From Adineta steineri (Eukaryota > Rotifera > Eurotatoria > Adinetida > Adinetidae): a stretch of DNA of 64,000 nt. Shown one piece after another: positions 10,965 through 21,713 of the stretch (position 1 is its first letter; the number at the start of each line of letters is the position of its first letter). The DNA lies in NCBI GenBank assembly GCA_905250115.1, contig CAJNOI010000192.1, positions 62,001-126,000 of the forward strand. The letters are read 5' to 3'. Under the pieces are notes generated by a model. It searched no databases. It saw only the letters and a list, made by a program, of their open reading frames with translations, and was not told the origin of the DNA. The position numbers and the translations under genes are program-made.

Positions 10965-12465
10965 AAAAATGGCAGATAATCTAGAAAATGATTAATAACA
11001 TTTCCTTCTATGCCACAATTATTTATTCTCACTTCATATACATACATTACTACTTTCGATACTAACAACAGAAAATATAAAATTCTTCAATTGATGACAA
11101 AATAAATCTCAAATTCTGATATTTTGTGTTACATTTCTAATTTAGTAGAAATTCTAATACTTTAAAATAGAATTATAGTTCTATGCTCTTTGACAATTTA
11201 GCTTCAGAATTTTCGTGATACTCATAGATCAGTTTATAAATAGTCTGGAGACAAATTTTAGAATACAAAGTTTATTCGTACGATAACATCTCATTTCTTG
11301 AAGATTGCTGTAGATCTCTCAATTGTCAGTACACTTTGTACAGCACAATTTCATTCTTAATGCTGCGCAAAACAAATTTCTACCGATTGTATCTAATAAA
11401 GAATATCACTATAGAGAAAAAAGTATGTATCTATAGGTAAGTGAGCGATAATACTTTTCTTCTATCTTATACTACACCTACATTCATATTTTCAGATAAA
11501 CATCTGGAATTGCTGTATCTTCTGCTTTTGTTTGAGAACATTTCTGTGTGTATTATACCTATCTCATTCTAAGCGAACTGCGAATAAAAACTTCTGACTG
11601 ATCTCTCCAATGTAATGTGCAAAAAGTAAGACTTCGATAATATCTCCTTTTATTTAAATAAGAATATGAATGTTCTGTGTGTATTCTGTCAATTCTTCGA
11701 AGCGAAAAAAATATATTGTGAAAGATAAGTGTATAACATAAAGATATATATATATAAATATAATTGCTAGCGACAGAAAAACAAAGGGAACAAGAAAAGC
11801 ATATAAACAACGGCAGTAAGAAATAAGATAAAAATAGAACAGAAATGAATTAATTTCAAGAACATTTTCTCCTAACAAAAAATGAAGTAAACTAATCATT
11901 TTGAGGATGACTGTGGATATTATATCTATTTTTTGTCTCACTTTCTTTGACGAAAATAAAAGGAGATTGAGTATCATCAAATCCATATTTTATTATGATA
12001 AAACGATCGTTCAGTGTCTTGGACAAGTAATCGCCTTACTGATAATTGTCAAATGGAATACAATAGCATATTGAAATAAGAACTATTTTGTTCAGATGAT
12101 TTTTCATATCATTGAGAGACACAAACTAAGAGAATCTCGCTTCAGCAAACATCTTTTTTATCCAAAAATCATGAAACGTGACAATCCAACCGAGAAAAAA
12201 AAACATCACTATGATATTTAAACACTAATGGATAAGCATCACTTCTTTTTCCGCATGATTTATACATTTTCTCACCGACTTTGTTTTTAAGAATGATGCC
12301 ATTATTAGTTTATTTTTAATCTACAATATTTTTCTCTATGTATCATTTATTTTTATACCTAACATCATATCAGCTACCACTGCTCTCACAGGTCTTAAAT
12401 TCAAATATTCTTTTCAAGTTCATCATGATATTAATTTAATATAGATTATCATTGAATCAGAGCTG

Positions 12466-12640
12466 AACAATTCAACTCAACTGAATTACTGAGTTGAAAT
12501 GAATTGAATCGGACATATCTTTTTACAGTTGATAAATTGTGTCGAGTTGAATTGAGTAAAATTTTGTGAATTGGAATAAATTGAACTGAGCATAATTCGC
12601 AAATACCTATGAATTGAATTGAATTGGATACTTTTTTGAG
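12466..12640. repeat. Degenerate GAATT(G) low-complexity tract
   Basis: Irregular reiterations of GAATTGAATT/GAGTTGAATT over about 175 nt, for example gaattgaattgaattgga near 12,611. No gene. Confidence 0.6.
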
Positions 12641-12920
12641 TTGAGTTGCCCAGCTCTGTATTGGGTGTGGGTGTGAGTGTGGACGAGTAGATGAAAAGAA
12701 TACTCACATTCATACGATATTAGTAAAATAGGTTATTCCTTCTTCACTTATATGCGTATGCATTTATGATTGATTAATAAAAAAACATAAATGAATTTCT
12801 TAGATAATTATAATTATATTATATTGTGAGGCTTTTCTGGGCGTAGTTTCCTCATCCACCCAATATTGCCGTGATCTTTCAATACATCAGAATAATTCTG
12901 TTATAAAAAACGCATTGAAT

Positions 12921-12966
12921 CTTGAGGGCGCGGGTATTCTATTTCATCTACACCCACATCCTCAAG
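12921..12966. repeat. Telomere-like fold-back
   Basis: CTTGAGG at the left and CCTCAAG at the right are exact inverted copies. They enclose GCGCGGGTA and TACACCCACAT. This is one of the cleanest members of the dispersed family described in the findings. Confidence 0.65.
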
Positions 12967-13914
12967 ATAATTTTCATCGATTATGTTTAGAAAAACACTG
13001 TGCAATAAATGCTCGTCATCTCTATGACAGTCTCTCTATAAAACCTAATTATTTAAAATAATTTTATATCAAAGAAAAATAGTATTCTTGTTTATTTTCG
13101 CCAAAAGTAAATCGGTTTAGTCAAATATTTTGTTAGTTTTATTAAAGCCTTCATTTTGTAAACAGTAGTTGAATATGCTTCTACTTTTTTTTGACAAAAT
13201 CAGTTCAAATGATGATTATTTTCCGATAATAAAAATATTAAAATTGGTATAAAATTCTCGTTAATTTTATCAATTGTGAGATTTTGTATTTGAAGTCAAT
13301 TGAAAATGTTCACTTTGTTTAATGAATTCTAAATTTATGTTAGAGAGTGATCAATCAAGTATTAATGTATGCATATTAAATGTAAAACGTAAGAATTCAA
13401 TTACTTTTATAAATTCAAGTTTAATGTATTAAGTTGGTTTAACAGAAGAATATGGTTAAGAATTAACGAAAGAAAATTTTCATTTTTATAAAGAGTAAGT
13501 TTAGTAGAATTTGGAAAATATTTTCTACAAGAAATCATCGATTCTTCATTATTATCTTTCCCATAGATTGTATCAGATTTTCTACTAAACGACAGAAATA
13601 AAATTTCACATCATACTAAAAATAAGTGAATCTATTTCAACCTGTATGGATTTGTTGAATAGAAAATAACATGATAATCAGATGATTTGATAATATCGTA
13701 TGAAAATCATTCTCCATACAGTGAATAGAAAATGAAGTTAACCAATAAAAACTTGAAGGATATACGTGTTTGTGTGAGATGAATATAATATTCATCTATA
13801 CCTCATAGTCATACCCTGAATTGCTGACTTGAGCGGAATTAAACAACAAATCAAACTTAATGAATTAAACTAAATTGACCCACTCACACCCTCATTTTCA
13901 TTTTAAAAATTATA

Positions 13915-14195
13915 ATGTGGTTTCTGTGTCTCGAGAGACACAAGTGTGGATCGAACTCAACGGCATTGCAGTGTCGAGACAATATCTAGCACATCAATCA
14001 TCCAAGTAAACTCGAATGGTCAGCGCCGGCTTTCAAACCGACGAGAACAAATATTACACTTTGATCTAAGCCTATAAAAGACCGCGAAGCGATAAGACAA
14101 CAGTCAAATTCAATTGATTTATCTTCACACTGGTCATATACATTATTAATATGACTCATATGCGATGAATATTTCGCAAGAATACCATGTAGGAC
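13915..14195 (-). repeat. Dispersed SINE-like repeat, copy A
   Basis: Shares a ~75-nt core with 16,228-16,302 and a second block (atgactcatatg-cgatgaatattt) near 14,150. Read on the minus strand, the core has a Pol III B-box-like GTTCGATCC beside an 8-bp dyad (TGTGTCTC-GA-GAGACACA). Between the shared blocks this copy has about 150 nt missing from copy B. The T-arm pairing is poor, so it is not a functional tRNA. Confidence 0.5.
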
Positions 14196-15020
14196 GTAGA
14201 TGTTGGTGTGGATGAAGTAGAATCTATACCTGGCTTCGAATTGGAACTGAGCAGATAAATTAATTCTACATTTGTTTTTGCCAGTGTCACATAAGCTACC
14301 ATAAACGAAAACAAAATTCGGCATTTCAAATTTCTGATTCATTTTCCCCTCTATTTTCATAAGAACATTCTAGTACCAATTCTGAATTATTAGTTTGAAA
14401 ACCTTTTATCTGTTGCTTTGATAGAAAGTACATGCTATTTTTTGGTTTTCATTTATATTTGAAGTCGAATTAATGTACATTACTAATTATTATGGAGTCA
14501 TAATAAATCATAAATTATTTATGATTATAGAGATTTATCTATAATATTTTTTTTGTCTGTAATTTACATGCATAATTATATTTTTCATACTATATATAGA
14601 ATAAATGAAATGATAGAGTTATTATTATGATCCAATAGAATATTTCTATACTTTTTCTCTAAGATTTATATCCGTAGATTATTTGAAAATTCCAAAATAT
14701 AATTCTGGGAAAAATTTTCTTTTCTTTCTCTACTTACAGACGTCATGTAATCCGTAGAAATAAGAAAAAAATAATAAGCACTCGCTTGTGTGTTCGTCCG
14801 CGGATGACGAGTCATTTTTATTCTTCCAAGATATTCTAGTCGCGAGAAGGAACTCTTTCTCTTTCATTCTATCTCTTCGTTGCATTTCAAATTGACTTCC
14901 TTTTTACACGACTATATCATACAACGATAGAACGACAGAAACGTCACATAATCTATTTTAATTTCACAATAAAAATTGAACAAATAAAATAAATATTCTA
15001 GCATATTAAATCATTTTTAG

Positions 15021-16085
15021 ATGGGTTGCGGTTTTAGTAATATAATTGTAATTAATCTTAATCGAAATAATTCATTTTATTATACTGGTGAATATGTAAA
15101 TGGAACTGTACAATTAAATATTACGGATGGAAAATTAGAAGCAAATGAAATATATATAAAATTAATAGGTGAAATTGGTTATACAACAACTCGTACTGTT
15201 TCAGATGGTAGAGGCAATACACATACACAAACACAATATCATCATGTGCCTTTTTATTTTTCTAAATTTACCCTTGCACAACCTGAAGTAGAACAACAAC
15301 AACAACAACAATTAGTTTATAATGAAGGACAATATTCATGGCCATTTCAAATTCTTTTAACTGAACATCTTCCGCCGACTATCAATCGTCCTCAATCATA
15401 TCCACATGTTCGATACTATCTACAAGTTGTTATAGATAAAGTATGGTATAAATCAAATACAAGAGAAACAAGATATTTAAGTGTATTTCCTCATGTTAAT
15501 CTATTACAGAATCCTCAATGTTTAATTTCAACTACATTTGGTAATAAAAATAGAAAAGATATTATTTTAAAAGGAATTTTAAATAAATTAGGAATGATTC
15601 CTGGCGAATCAATTATTGGCACGTTAGAAATTGAAAATCCACGTAAAGTATTAATTAAATGTATTAATGTAATTTTATTACAAAACTATCAAATTGGAGC
15701 AAATTCACGAAAATTTAAGATATTTGAAACAACATTACCAGAAATTATTAATCTTAAACATGAACAAATTCGAGAAACATTTTCTATAATAATTCCTCCT
15801 CTTGTATTACCTCCATCATATAACTTTCATGGAGGTCTTCAAGCAGTTGCCAATGTTCATATTCATTATCTAATTAAATTTACAGTTATAGTCGAAGGGA
15901 TATTTGCTGATTTTGATATTGATATACCAATTATATTAGGAACAGAACCTAATCCTAATCCTTATCCAGATCAACAACAAATATTTCATTCTGTAACTGC
16001 TGCTGAAGTTCCGAATCATGGACAGTCGGGATTTAAGGACAATGATCCACCACCTGACTATGAATCTGTCGTACGAAATATGTAA
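15021..16085 (+). CDS. Alpha-arrestin-like protein with PPxY tail
   Basis: Intronless, 354 aa. Two arrestin beta-sandwich lobes are recognisable. The N-lobe (about residues 5-160) begins NIIVINLNRNNSFYYTGEYVNGTVQL and includes LVYNEGQYSWPFQILL and the HVRYYLQVVIDKVW strand. The C-lobe (about 165-310) contains GMIPGESIIGTLEIEN and ends in FTVIVEGIFADFDIDIPIILGT. The tail has DPPPDYESVV, a PPxY motif of the kind that recruits WW-domain HECT ubiquitin ligases (NEDD4/Rsp5) in alpha-arrestins. The expected role is therefore an adaptor for ubiquitination and endocytosis of membrane proteins. The N-terminus MGCGFS could be myristoylated and palmitoylated. A poly-Q stretch lies at about 94-100. The ATG follows tttttag directly, an acceptor-like context that would suit trans-splicing. 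Confidence 0.85.
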   Translation: MGCGFSNIIVINLNRNNSFYYTGEYVNGTVQLNITDGKLEANEIYIKLIGEIGYTTTRTVSDGRGNTHTQTQYHHVPFYFSKFTLAQPEVEQQQQQQLVYNEGQYSWPFQILLTEHLPPTINRPQSYPHVRYYLQVVIDKVWYKSNTRETRYLSVFPHVNLLQNPQCLISTTFGNKNRKDIILKGILNKLGMIPGESIIGTLEIENPRKVLIKCINVILLQNYQIGANSRKFKIFETTLPEIINLKHEQIRETFSIIIPPLVLPPSYNFHGGLQAVANVHIHYLIKFTVIVEGIFADFDIDIPIILGTEPNPNPYPDQQQIFHSVTAAEVPNHGQSGFKDNDPPPDYESVVRNM

Positions 16086-16204
16086 AATATTAAGTCGTCA
16101 AACATGTACATCTTCTTTTATGTTAAATTATCTGTTTTTTTTAAGATTGTCGTCTTGTAAATCTTTATTGTTTCAGTTCTACTATAATATATTTTTCATA
16201 GTTT

Positions 16205-16350
16205 CTTATTTTCATTTTCAAATTAAAATGTGGTTCCTGTGTCCCGAGAGACACAAGTGTGAACCGAACTCAACGGCACTGCGGTGTCGAGACGATCACT
16301 AACACACCAGTAAATATGACTCATATGTGATGAATATTTTGCAAGAAGGA
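16205..16350 (-). repeat. Dispersed SINE-like repeat, copy B
   Basis: Second copy of the repeat at 13,915-14,195, lying directly 3' of the arrestin-like gene. The core has TGTGTCCC-GA-GAGACACA, then on the minus strand CCGCAGTGCCGTTGAGTTCGG. The atgactcatatg-tgatgaatattt block follows after only a few bases, without the ~150-nt block present in copy A. Confidence 0.5.
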
Positions 16351-16794
16351 AGAAAAAATTTCCCTTGACTCATAGATATAAAGTTGATTCATAGGTATCC
16401 AATGATTACCCTACTAACGATTATGGCATGATATTACATATAGAAGACAACTGTAATCGAACTGCGACATCTTTCTATTTTATTTTATTTTAAGAAAATA
16501 TTGTTCTGGTAAGTCAGTGTTAACACGAGCCTGCATCTTTTTATCATCGCAACATGTATTTAATAAGTTGAAATCTTTACCTCTTTTAGTAGTTGTAATA
16601 AACAACTTCTCTCAAAACACTATGGAATGCGACATCTAGTTTACTTTTACATATATCGTATCGATTAAAGAAAAGAAAACGAATGAAAAATGTAAACGCA
16701 AGCAAGATGTGGTGTCCTTCAATGTTTTGTGGGAAATTTTTTTCTATAAATTTACGAAGCAATATATTTAATATAAGCAATAATAGTCATAAAG
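16351..16794. other. Intergenic region upstream of TFIIB
   Basis: No gene seen. The TFIIB promoter must lie here, but no TATA-like element can be singled out in such AT-rich DNA. Confidence 0.5.
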
Positions 16795-17745
16795 ATGTCA
16801 CGGTACGTTAAACAATTAGCATGTCGATTTCATCCAGAAGCAATATTGATTGAAGATTATCGTGCTGGTGATATGATTTGTCCAGAATGTGGATTAGTCG
16901 CTGGAGATCGAATGATCGATGTTAGTTCTGAATGGCGTACATTTTCTAATGATAGTGATACTAAAGATATGAGCCGTGTCGGTGCTGCACAAAATCCATT
17001 GTTTAGTACCGATAATTTTCATACTTTTACGACGTTAGGAACAGGTGCTGGAGCACTTGATGAATCTGGTAAACAAAAATATACTAATAGATCTAATCAA
17101 ATGTCATCTGAAGATAAAGCATTAAAAACTGGTTTTGATACTATTCGACAAATGGCTGGACGTATTTCTTTATCAACTCGAATTATTGATCGTGCATGTT
17201 TAGTTTTTAAACAATGCTATGAAAATAAATGTGTACGAGGTTATTCACAAGATGCAATTGCTGCAGCATGTATTTATATAGGTTGTCGACATGAAGGTGC
17301 ACAACGTACAATTAAAGAAATTTGTGCAATTGCAACAAATGCATCAAAAGTAGAAATTGGTCGATGTTTCAAAAAAATCATTAGAAAATTAGTAGATAAT
17401 AATCAACCTGAATCCATGGATACTAAGAATTTGATACCTCGTTTTTGTAGTCAACTTCAACTTAACGAAGAAATTCTTATTAAAAAAACAGCTATTCATA
17501 TTGCTCAACAAGCAAAAGAATTTTGTGATATACAGAGTCGTGCACCAGAATCAATTGCAAGTGCATCGATTTATATGGCTTGTGCTGCTGCTGATGACCG
17601 GCAGCCATTGAAAGATATAGCAACTGCAACTGGTGCAGCAGAAAATACAATTCGACAAGTATATAAAAAATTATTACCAAAAGCTGCTGAATTATTTCCA
17701 AAAGATTTTATATTTAAATGTCCATTGACTAATTTGCCAAAGTAA
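16795..17745 (+). CDS. GTF2B: Transcription initiation factor IIB
   Basis: Intronless, 316 aa, the usual metazoan length. The zinc ribbon uses C10, H13, C29 and C32 (ACRFH...ICPEC). It is followed by the highly conserved B-reader/linker GDRMIDVSSEWRTFSND. Two cyclin folds (about 110-200 and 206-300) carry SLSTRIIDRA, IAAACIYIGCRHEG, RTIKEICAIA and EIGRCFK, and the second repeat has SIASASIYMACAAA and TIRQVYKKL. The protein ends FPKDFIFKCPLTNLPK as in animal TFIIB. It bridges TBP-DNA and RNA polymerase II at promoters and helps set the transcription start site. All zinc ligands are intact. This is the clearest housekeeping gene in the window. A polyadenylation signal follows within about 10 nt of the stop. 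Confidence 0.97.
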   Translation: MSRYVKQLACRFHPEAILIEDYRAGDMICPECGLVAGDRMIDVSSEWRTFSNDSDTKDMSRVGAAQNPLFSTDNFHTFTTLGTGAGALDESGKQKYTNRSNQMSSEDKALKTGFDTIRQMAGRISLSTRIIDRACLVFKQCYENKCVRGYSQDAIAAACIYIGCRHEGAQRTIKEICAIATNASKVEIGRCFKKIIRKLVDNNQPESMDTKNLIPRFCSQLQLNEEILIKKTAIHIAQQAKEFCDIQSRAPESIASASIYMACAAADDRQPLKDIATATGAAENTIRQVYKKLLPKAAELFPKDFIFKCPLTNLPK

Positions 17746-18309
17746 TAAAAAAATAAAATCCATTTTTGAAAGATGGATTATGTTCTTTCGATTGTGTATA
17801 TAATACTATTGCATATCTCAATAGACACGAATACTTTTTTTCATTGTTCATTTTTATTTTTAAAGGATAACTTGTTTCTTAAACATTATCTAAAGTCATA
17901 TAATAAAGAAGTGTGATGTTTTCTGTATTTTTGTAATTTCATAATATCAATACTGTATGTTGTAACGTAATGAAGAAAAGAAAAGAATTACACCATCTAC
18001 AAACACATACAACTTAAACATGATTTCGATAAGAATTAAAACGAGACGAGCCATGATCGATGACTAACACAACCCTGAAACAATGTACTATCGTCTTGAG
18101 AATACACTAGTTTTATTTATTTTTGAGCAGCATGCCTCCAACTCTCTCAAAATGGTTAGAATCTTTGACACAAAAAGTAATTTTAAATGCACAATAAAAT
18201 AACGCACATACGATATAAATAGTGATATGAATAAATAAATGCATTTTACAACAAAATCTTGAAAATGTAATATACAAGTGTGTTTATTATGTTTGTTCAT
18301 CACCCATAC
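17746..18309. other. Intergenic region
   Basis: Convergent 3' ends of TFIIB and the two-TM gene. No further coding sequence seen. Confidence 0.5.
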
Positions 18310-19465
18310 TCACTCTTGTTGCTCGTCGTTTCTTATCGGTCTCTGTAATTCCTGTTGATGCTGTTCTTTTCGATTAGTTTTGCAGGGTATTATCCAAGGT
18401 ATTGCTCCTCTCAACAGTAGCGTACCCGCAATAAAAAATATCATTGCAGCCAATGCAAGAACACAAAATTTAAACTTGGATGTTTTGTTCCAATGCCAAT
18501 CCCAAAGTCCAGCTGATCTTTGATTAAGAGGAGGACCATAACATATATATGTTTGATTGATCTAGATACAATCATCAAAAATTTCATAGAATGATTTAAT
18601 TAATACATAGGACACTACAAAAGTTTTTTCATCAGCTCTTAGAATAAATACTCAAAGACTGATTGTAGTGTATTTTTTTAAAATATTGTCTTTCAACATC
18701 AATGTATTTGCGCTTTCGATTATTTTTCGGAATCCCACGTAATTGATTTTTGAGTTTTGGGAATAAACAGAAATCGCAGAAATTATGATGAGCAGAATAT
18801 AAAGAAAATAGCCACTATTCTTTTGTTAGAACTTTTATTTCGATGAAGTTTGGTTGCATGGGAATCAGTTGACAGATGTTCGAGGACGACTTGAACTGAC
18901 AATATCTTCAACATTTATATTATTTCGCTGGAATTCATGAAACCAATCTTTCAGTCATATAAAATCATAATGCGAAATTGTTTACGTGGAAGTTAAAAAC
19001 TCATATCGCAAATGATCTGATAGGTAATATGTGGGAGTCTGAAATATTACACATAATTCTAAATATGTTTAGACATTATAGTATAATAGATGTTCTCAAA
19101 TTATCACTTTTACAAGAATCAGACGAAAAAACTTTTGTAGTGCTCTGTGCATTAAATAAAGAAGAAAAGTAGGATTGTACCTGATATTTCTGTGCTTCAT
19201 CCCATGCTTGTTCCTTAAGACCTTTTGATAAACCTTCTCTCACTAAAACATAGCTTCTTTCATCTTCGTCCAGCACAACGACATCCCACACACCTTGATA
19301 TTTCTTTCCACGCCACTCGATGTTAACAGAATTGACTTGACACTGACGGCTGACATATCTATTTAGTTTGAAAAACTCTCTCCAAGCAGTAACTATCCAT
19401 GCAGCAGTACAAAAATAGGTGACAATAATAGCAAATACATGGCGTATTTTATTCCAATCAACCAT
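18310..19465 (-). CDS. Two-transmembrane loop protein, unknown function (two exons)
   Basis: Model complement(join(18310..18561,19181..19465)), 178 aa. Exon 1 ends on a codon boundary at a gtacaa donor. The intron (619 nt) ends tctag and exon 2 continues in frame. TM1 lies near residues 8-28 (VFAIIVTYFCTAAWIVTAW). TM2 lies in exon 2 (FKFCVLALAAMIFFIAGTLLL). The ~85-residue loop between them carries two cysteines (RQCQV and YICYGPP) that could form a disulphide, followed by a short Gln-rich cytoplasmic tail. The layout of two TMs with a Cys-bearing ectodomain resembles channel beta subunits and DUF3592-like proteins, but I see no sequence motif that proves either. The splice model is an inference; the long intron could hide an additional exon. 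Confidence 0.6.
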
Positions 19466-21713
19466 TTTTTCAGAGCATCTCTAAAAACACATAACAGTAG
19501 TAAAGGATGCAGAGAATATAAACTCATTAATCATTTACAAAAAGCCTTTTGTGGAGAATTTATTCAAATATGTATCGCAATGTTCAGATTCATAATGAAA
19601 CAAAAGAATTTTTTGTGAACAAAGTTAATCATAAAAATATCTAATAAGATCTTTTCTATACATTATAAATATCGAAGGTGTTGTAATAGTGGATAAAGGA
19701 GTAAGGTAATGTTACCGTACCTCGAGAAGTGGTGGACATCCTTTTAAATGACACCTCTTTTGTCTATTTTACTAATACGCGATCTTTTTCTCCCCTACTT
19801 CCTGCTTCTTCTTTCTTTCCTCTCGATATATTTTCTTTCTCTAGTCTCTTATAATAACACGTATCATAGAAATACGAAGTGTAACGTTATCATCATTATA
19901 TTCCAGTGTTATTCGAATAATTCACACCATTTCTCCTTTATTAACTTATATACATCGATCAGAAGCATATTATATCTCTCTTTTCCGTTACAGTTACTAT
20001 ATGGACTAAAAAGGAAAATCATCAAATCTATAATCATATTACTTTTTTTTTGAATATTTACTATCATATAGAATAATGGAAAAGCTAATCATTACAATGA
20101 TAATATATCTGATTTTTCATTAATATACTACAATTATTAATTAATTTACTTAAATAAACAATATAGAAATCTTTCAAATGCATCGGTTATTTTTTTTTCT
20201 TTTCGGCGCATAAATATTTATGTTACAATAAAATTTTATTAAATACAGCTTCCGAACTTTATAACTACAACAGCAACTAAATCATATCTTTTGAATTTTT
20301 TAAAAAATTATGTCATTGTTACAATATATTAAAACTTAGTTTAAATTTTGCCGAAATCTATCGAAGCGAGAAGAATAATTAGAGTCTATAACTTCACATG
20401 AAATCATCTAACTTAAAAAACAACAGTAAATGACGTCATGTATTTTCCTCTACAACTACGTATTGAAGAAGTATTTGAGAATTTCAATGATTTTCATTAA
20501 CAATAGAAAAATATATACGTTAAAATATTCTTAAATAAATTAAAATAAAGAAAACTTATGACGAATTTTATATAAGTACTTCATACCTGAGAAAAAACAA
20601 CAATTGAAAGATTGTTGTCTAATTGATGTAAAAAATAAAGCGATGGCTATATTTTGAGTTTAATCAAACGACGATGATAGCGAACCGAATGGCTAAAATA
20701 TATATCAAGTTAGAAAAGCCAATTTTCCATACGGGATATAGAGGGCGGTAGAGTACGCCAAATGAACTCAAGTTAAACAGAGTTTTGAAAATTTTGTCGC
20801 AAATATTTTTAAGCAATAACAACGGTGGAGATAAGTTGTCAATATAGTGAGCTAAAGAAAGCATTGTCATCTTTGATGAATATATCTTCCATCATTAAAA
20901 TCTCATATTCAATTACATCCTATATACAAATCATACAGAAAAAAAATTCATATACGTACTGTATCATCATTATTAACAAATTTAAATATAAATAAATCTT
21001 TATTAGCATTTTAATCAATTGTAACATCATTAATTATTACAAAACAAGGTATAACAACATTAAATATAACATCAACGTTTACGAAAGAAAAACAACAAGA
21101 TACATTTTTTACACCTTACGAAAAAAAATCTTAATTTATTTCTACAACATCATTTTGATTTTAACAAAATTTCTTTCTCGATAAATTTTCTTCTAAAATA
21201 TTATCATTGATTAGAATATACAGATTATCTCTTGAATAATTCCTGATTATGAATTCATATTATTTTGCTTTTTATTTTTATTTATTCAGAAAACTTTTCT
21301 ATACATCTATAACAATGAAGATAAACACGACAATGATTGAAATTTAATATAAAAGATTGATTAGAGAAAACGTTTTTATACATATTTACTCAAGATAGGC
21401 TATGAATTTACTCTACTTTCGATCATCTCGCACCAAAACTTAGGCACATTATTTTCATAAGTCGATAATGATCAGAACGAGAATCTAGTGCAAAGTTAAT
21501 AATCAATTTGTGACTAAACCGTGCAGATTGTTTGTAATATAATGTTGAAAAATAAATTAAAAAATAATAACTGAAATAACTTGATTTTATCTGTTTTTTA
21601 GCTATGAACAATCGAATTAGTGTAGGAAAATATTTGTTTTAGAAATGATCGATGAACACGCGTAATATGTCATTTTTTGTTATTATAAAAATCAATATAT
21701 AGAATTGTTTAGT
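19466..21713. other. AT-rich intergenic region
   Basis: About 2.2 kb. Apparent frames (for example 19,748-20,053 plus) are hydrophobic low-complexity translations of AT-rich DNA and are not supported. No repeat or RNA gene recognised. Confidence 0.55.

Larger units (their letters stand above)
10965..15020. other. Long AT-rich non-coding region
   Basis: About 4 kb without a credible gene. Apparent frames (for example near 11,559-11,986 and 13,998-14,360, minus) are low-complexity or lie in repeats. It contains a degenerate GAATT-rich tract (12,466-12,640), half of a telomere-like motif (12,661-12,682), a complete telomere-like fold-back (12,921-12,966), another half motif (13,879-13,895), and copy A of a SINE-like repeat (13,915-14,195). 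Confidence 0.55.

Noticed and set aside
11559-11986. Overlapping minus-strand frames of 83 and 110 codons
   Set aside because: Hydrophobic, low-complexity translations of AT-rich DNA with no motif. Two overlapping frames are equally long, as chance predicts.
13998-14360. 120-codon minus-strand frame
   Set aside because: It runs through the dispersed SINE-like repeat, and the equivalent region is missing in the second copy of that repeat.
19748-20053. 101-codon plus-strand frame rich in Leu, Ile, Ser and Phe
   Set aside because: Composition is what AT-rich sequence gives; no start context, homology or splice partner.
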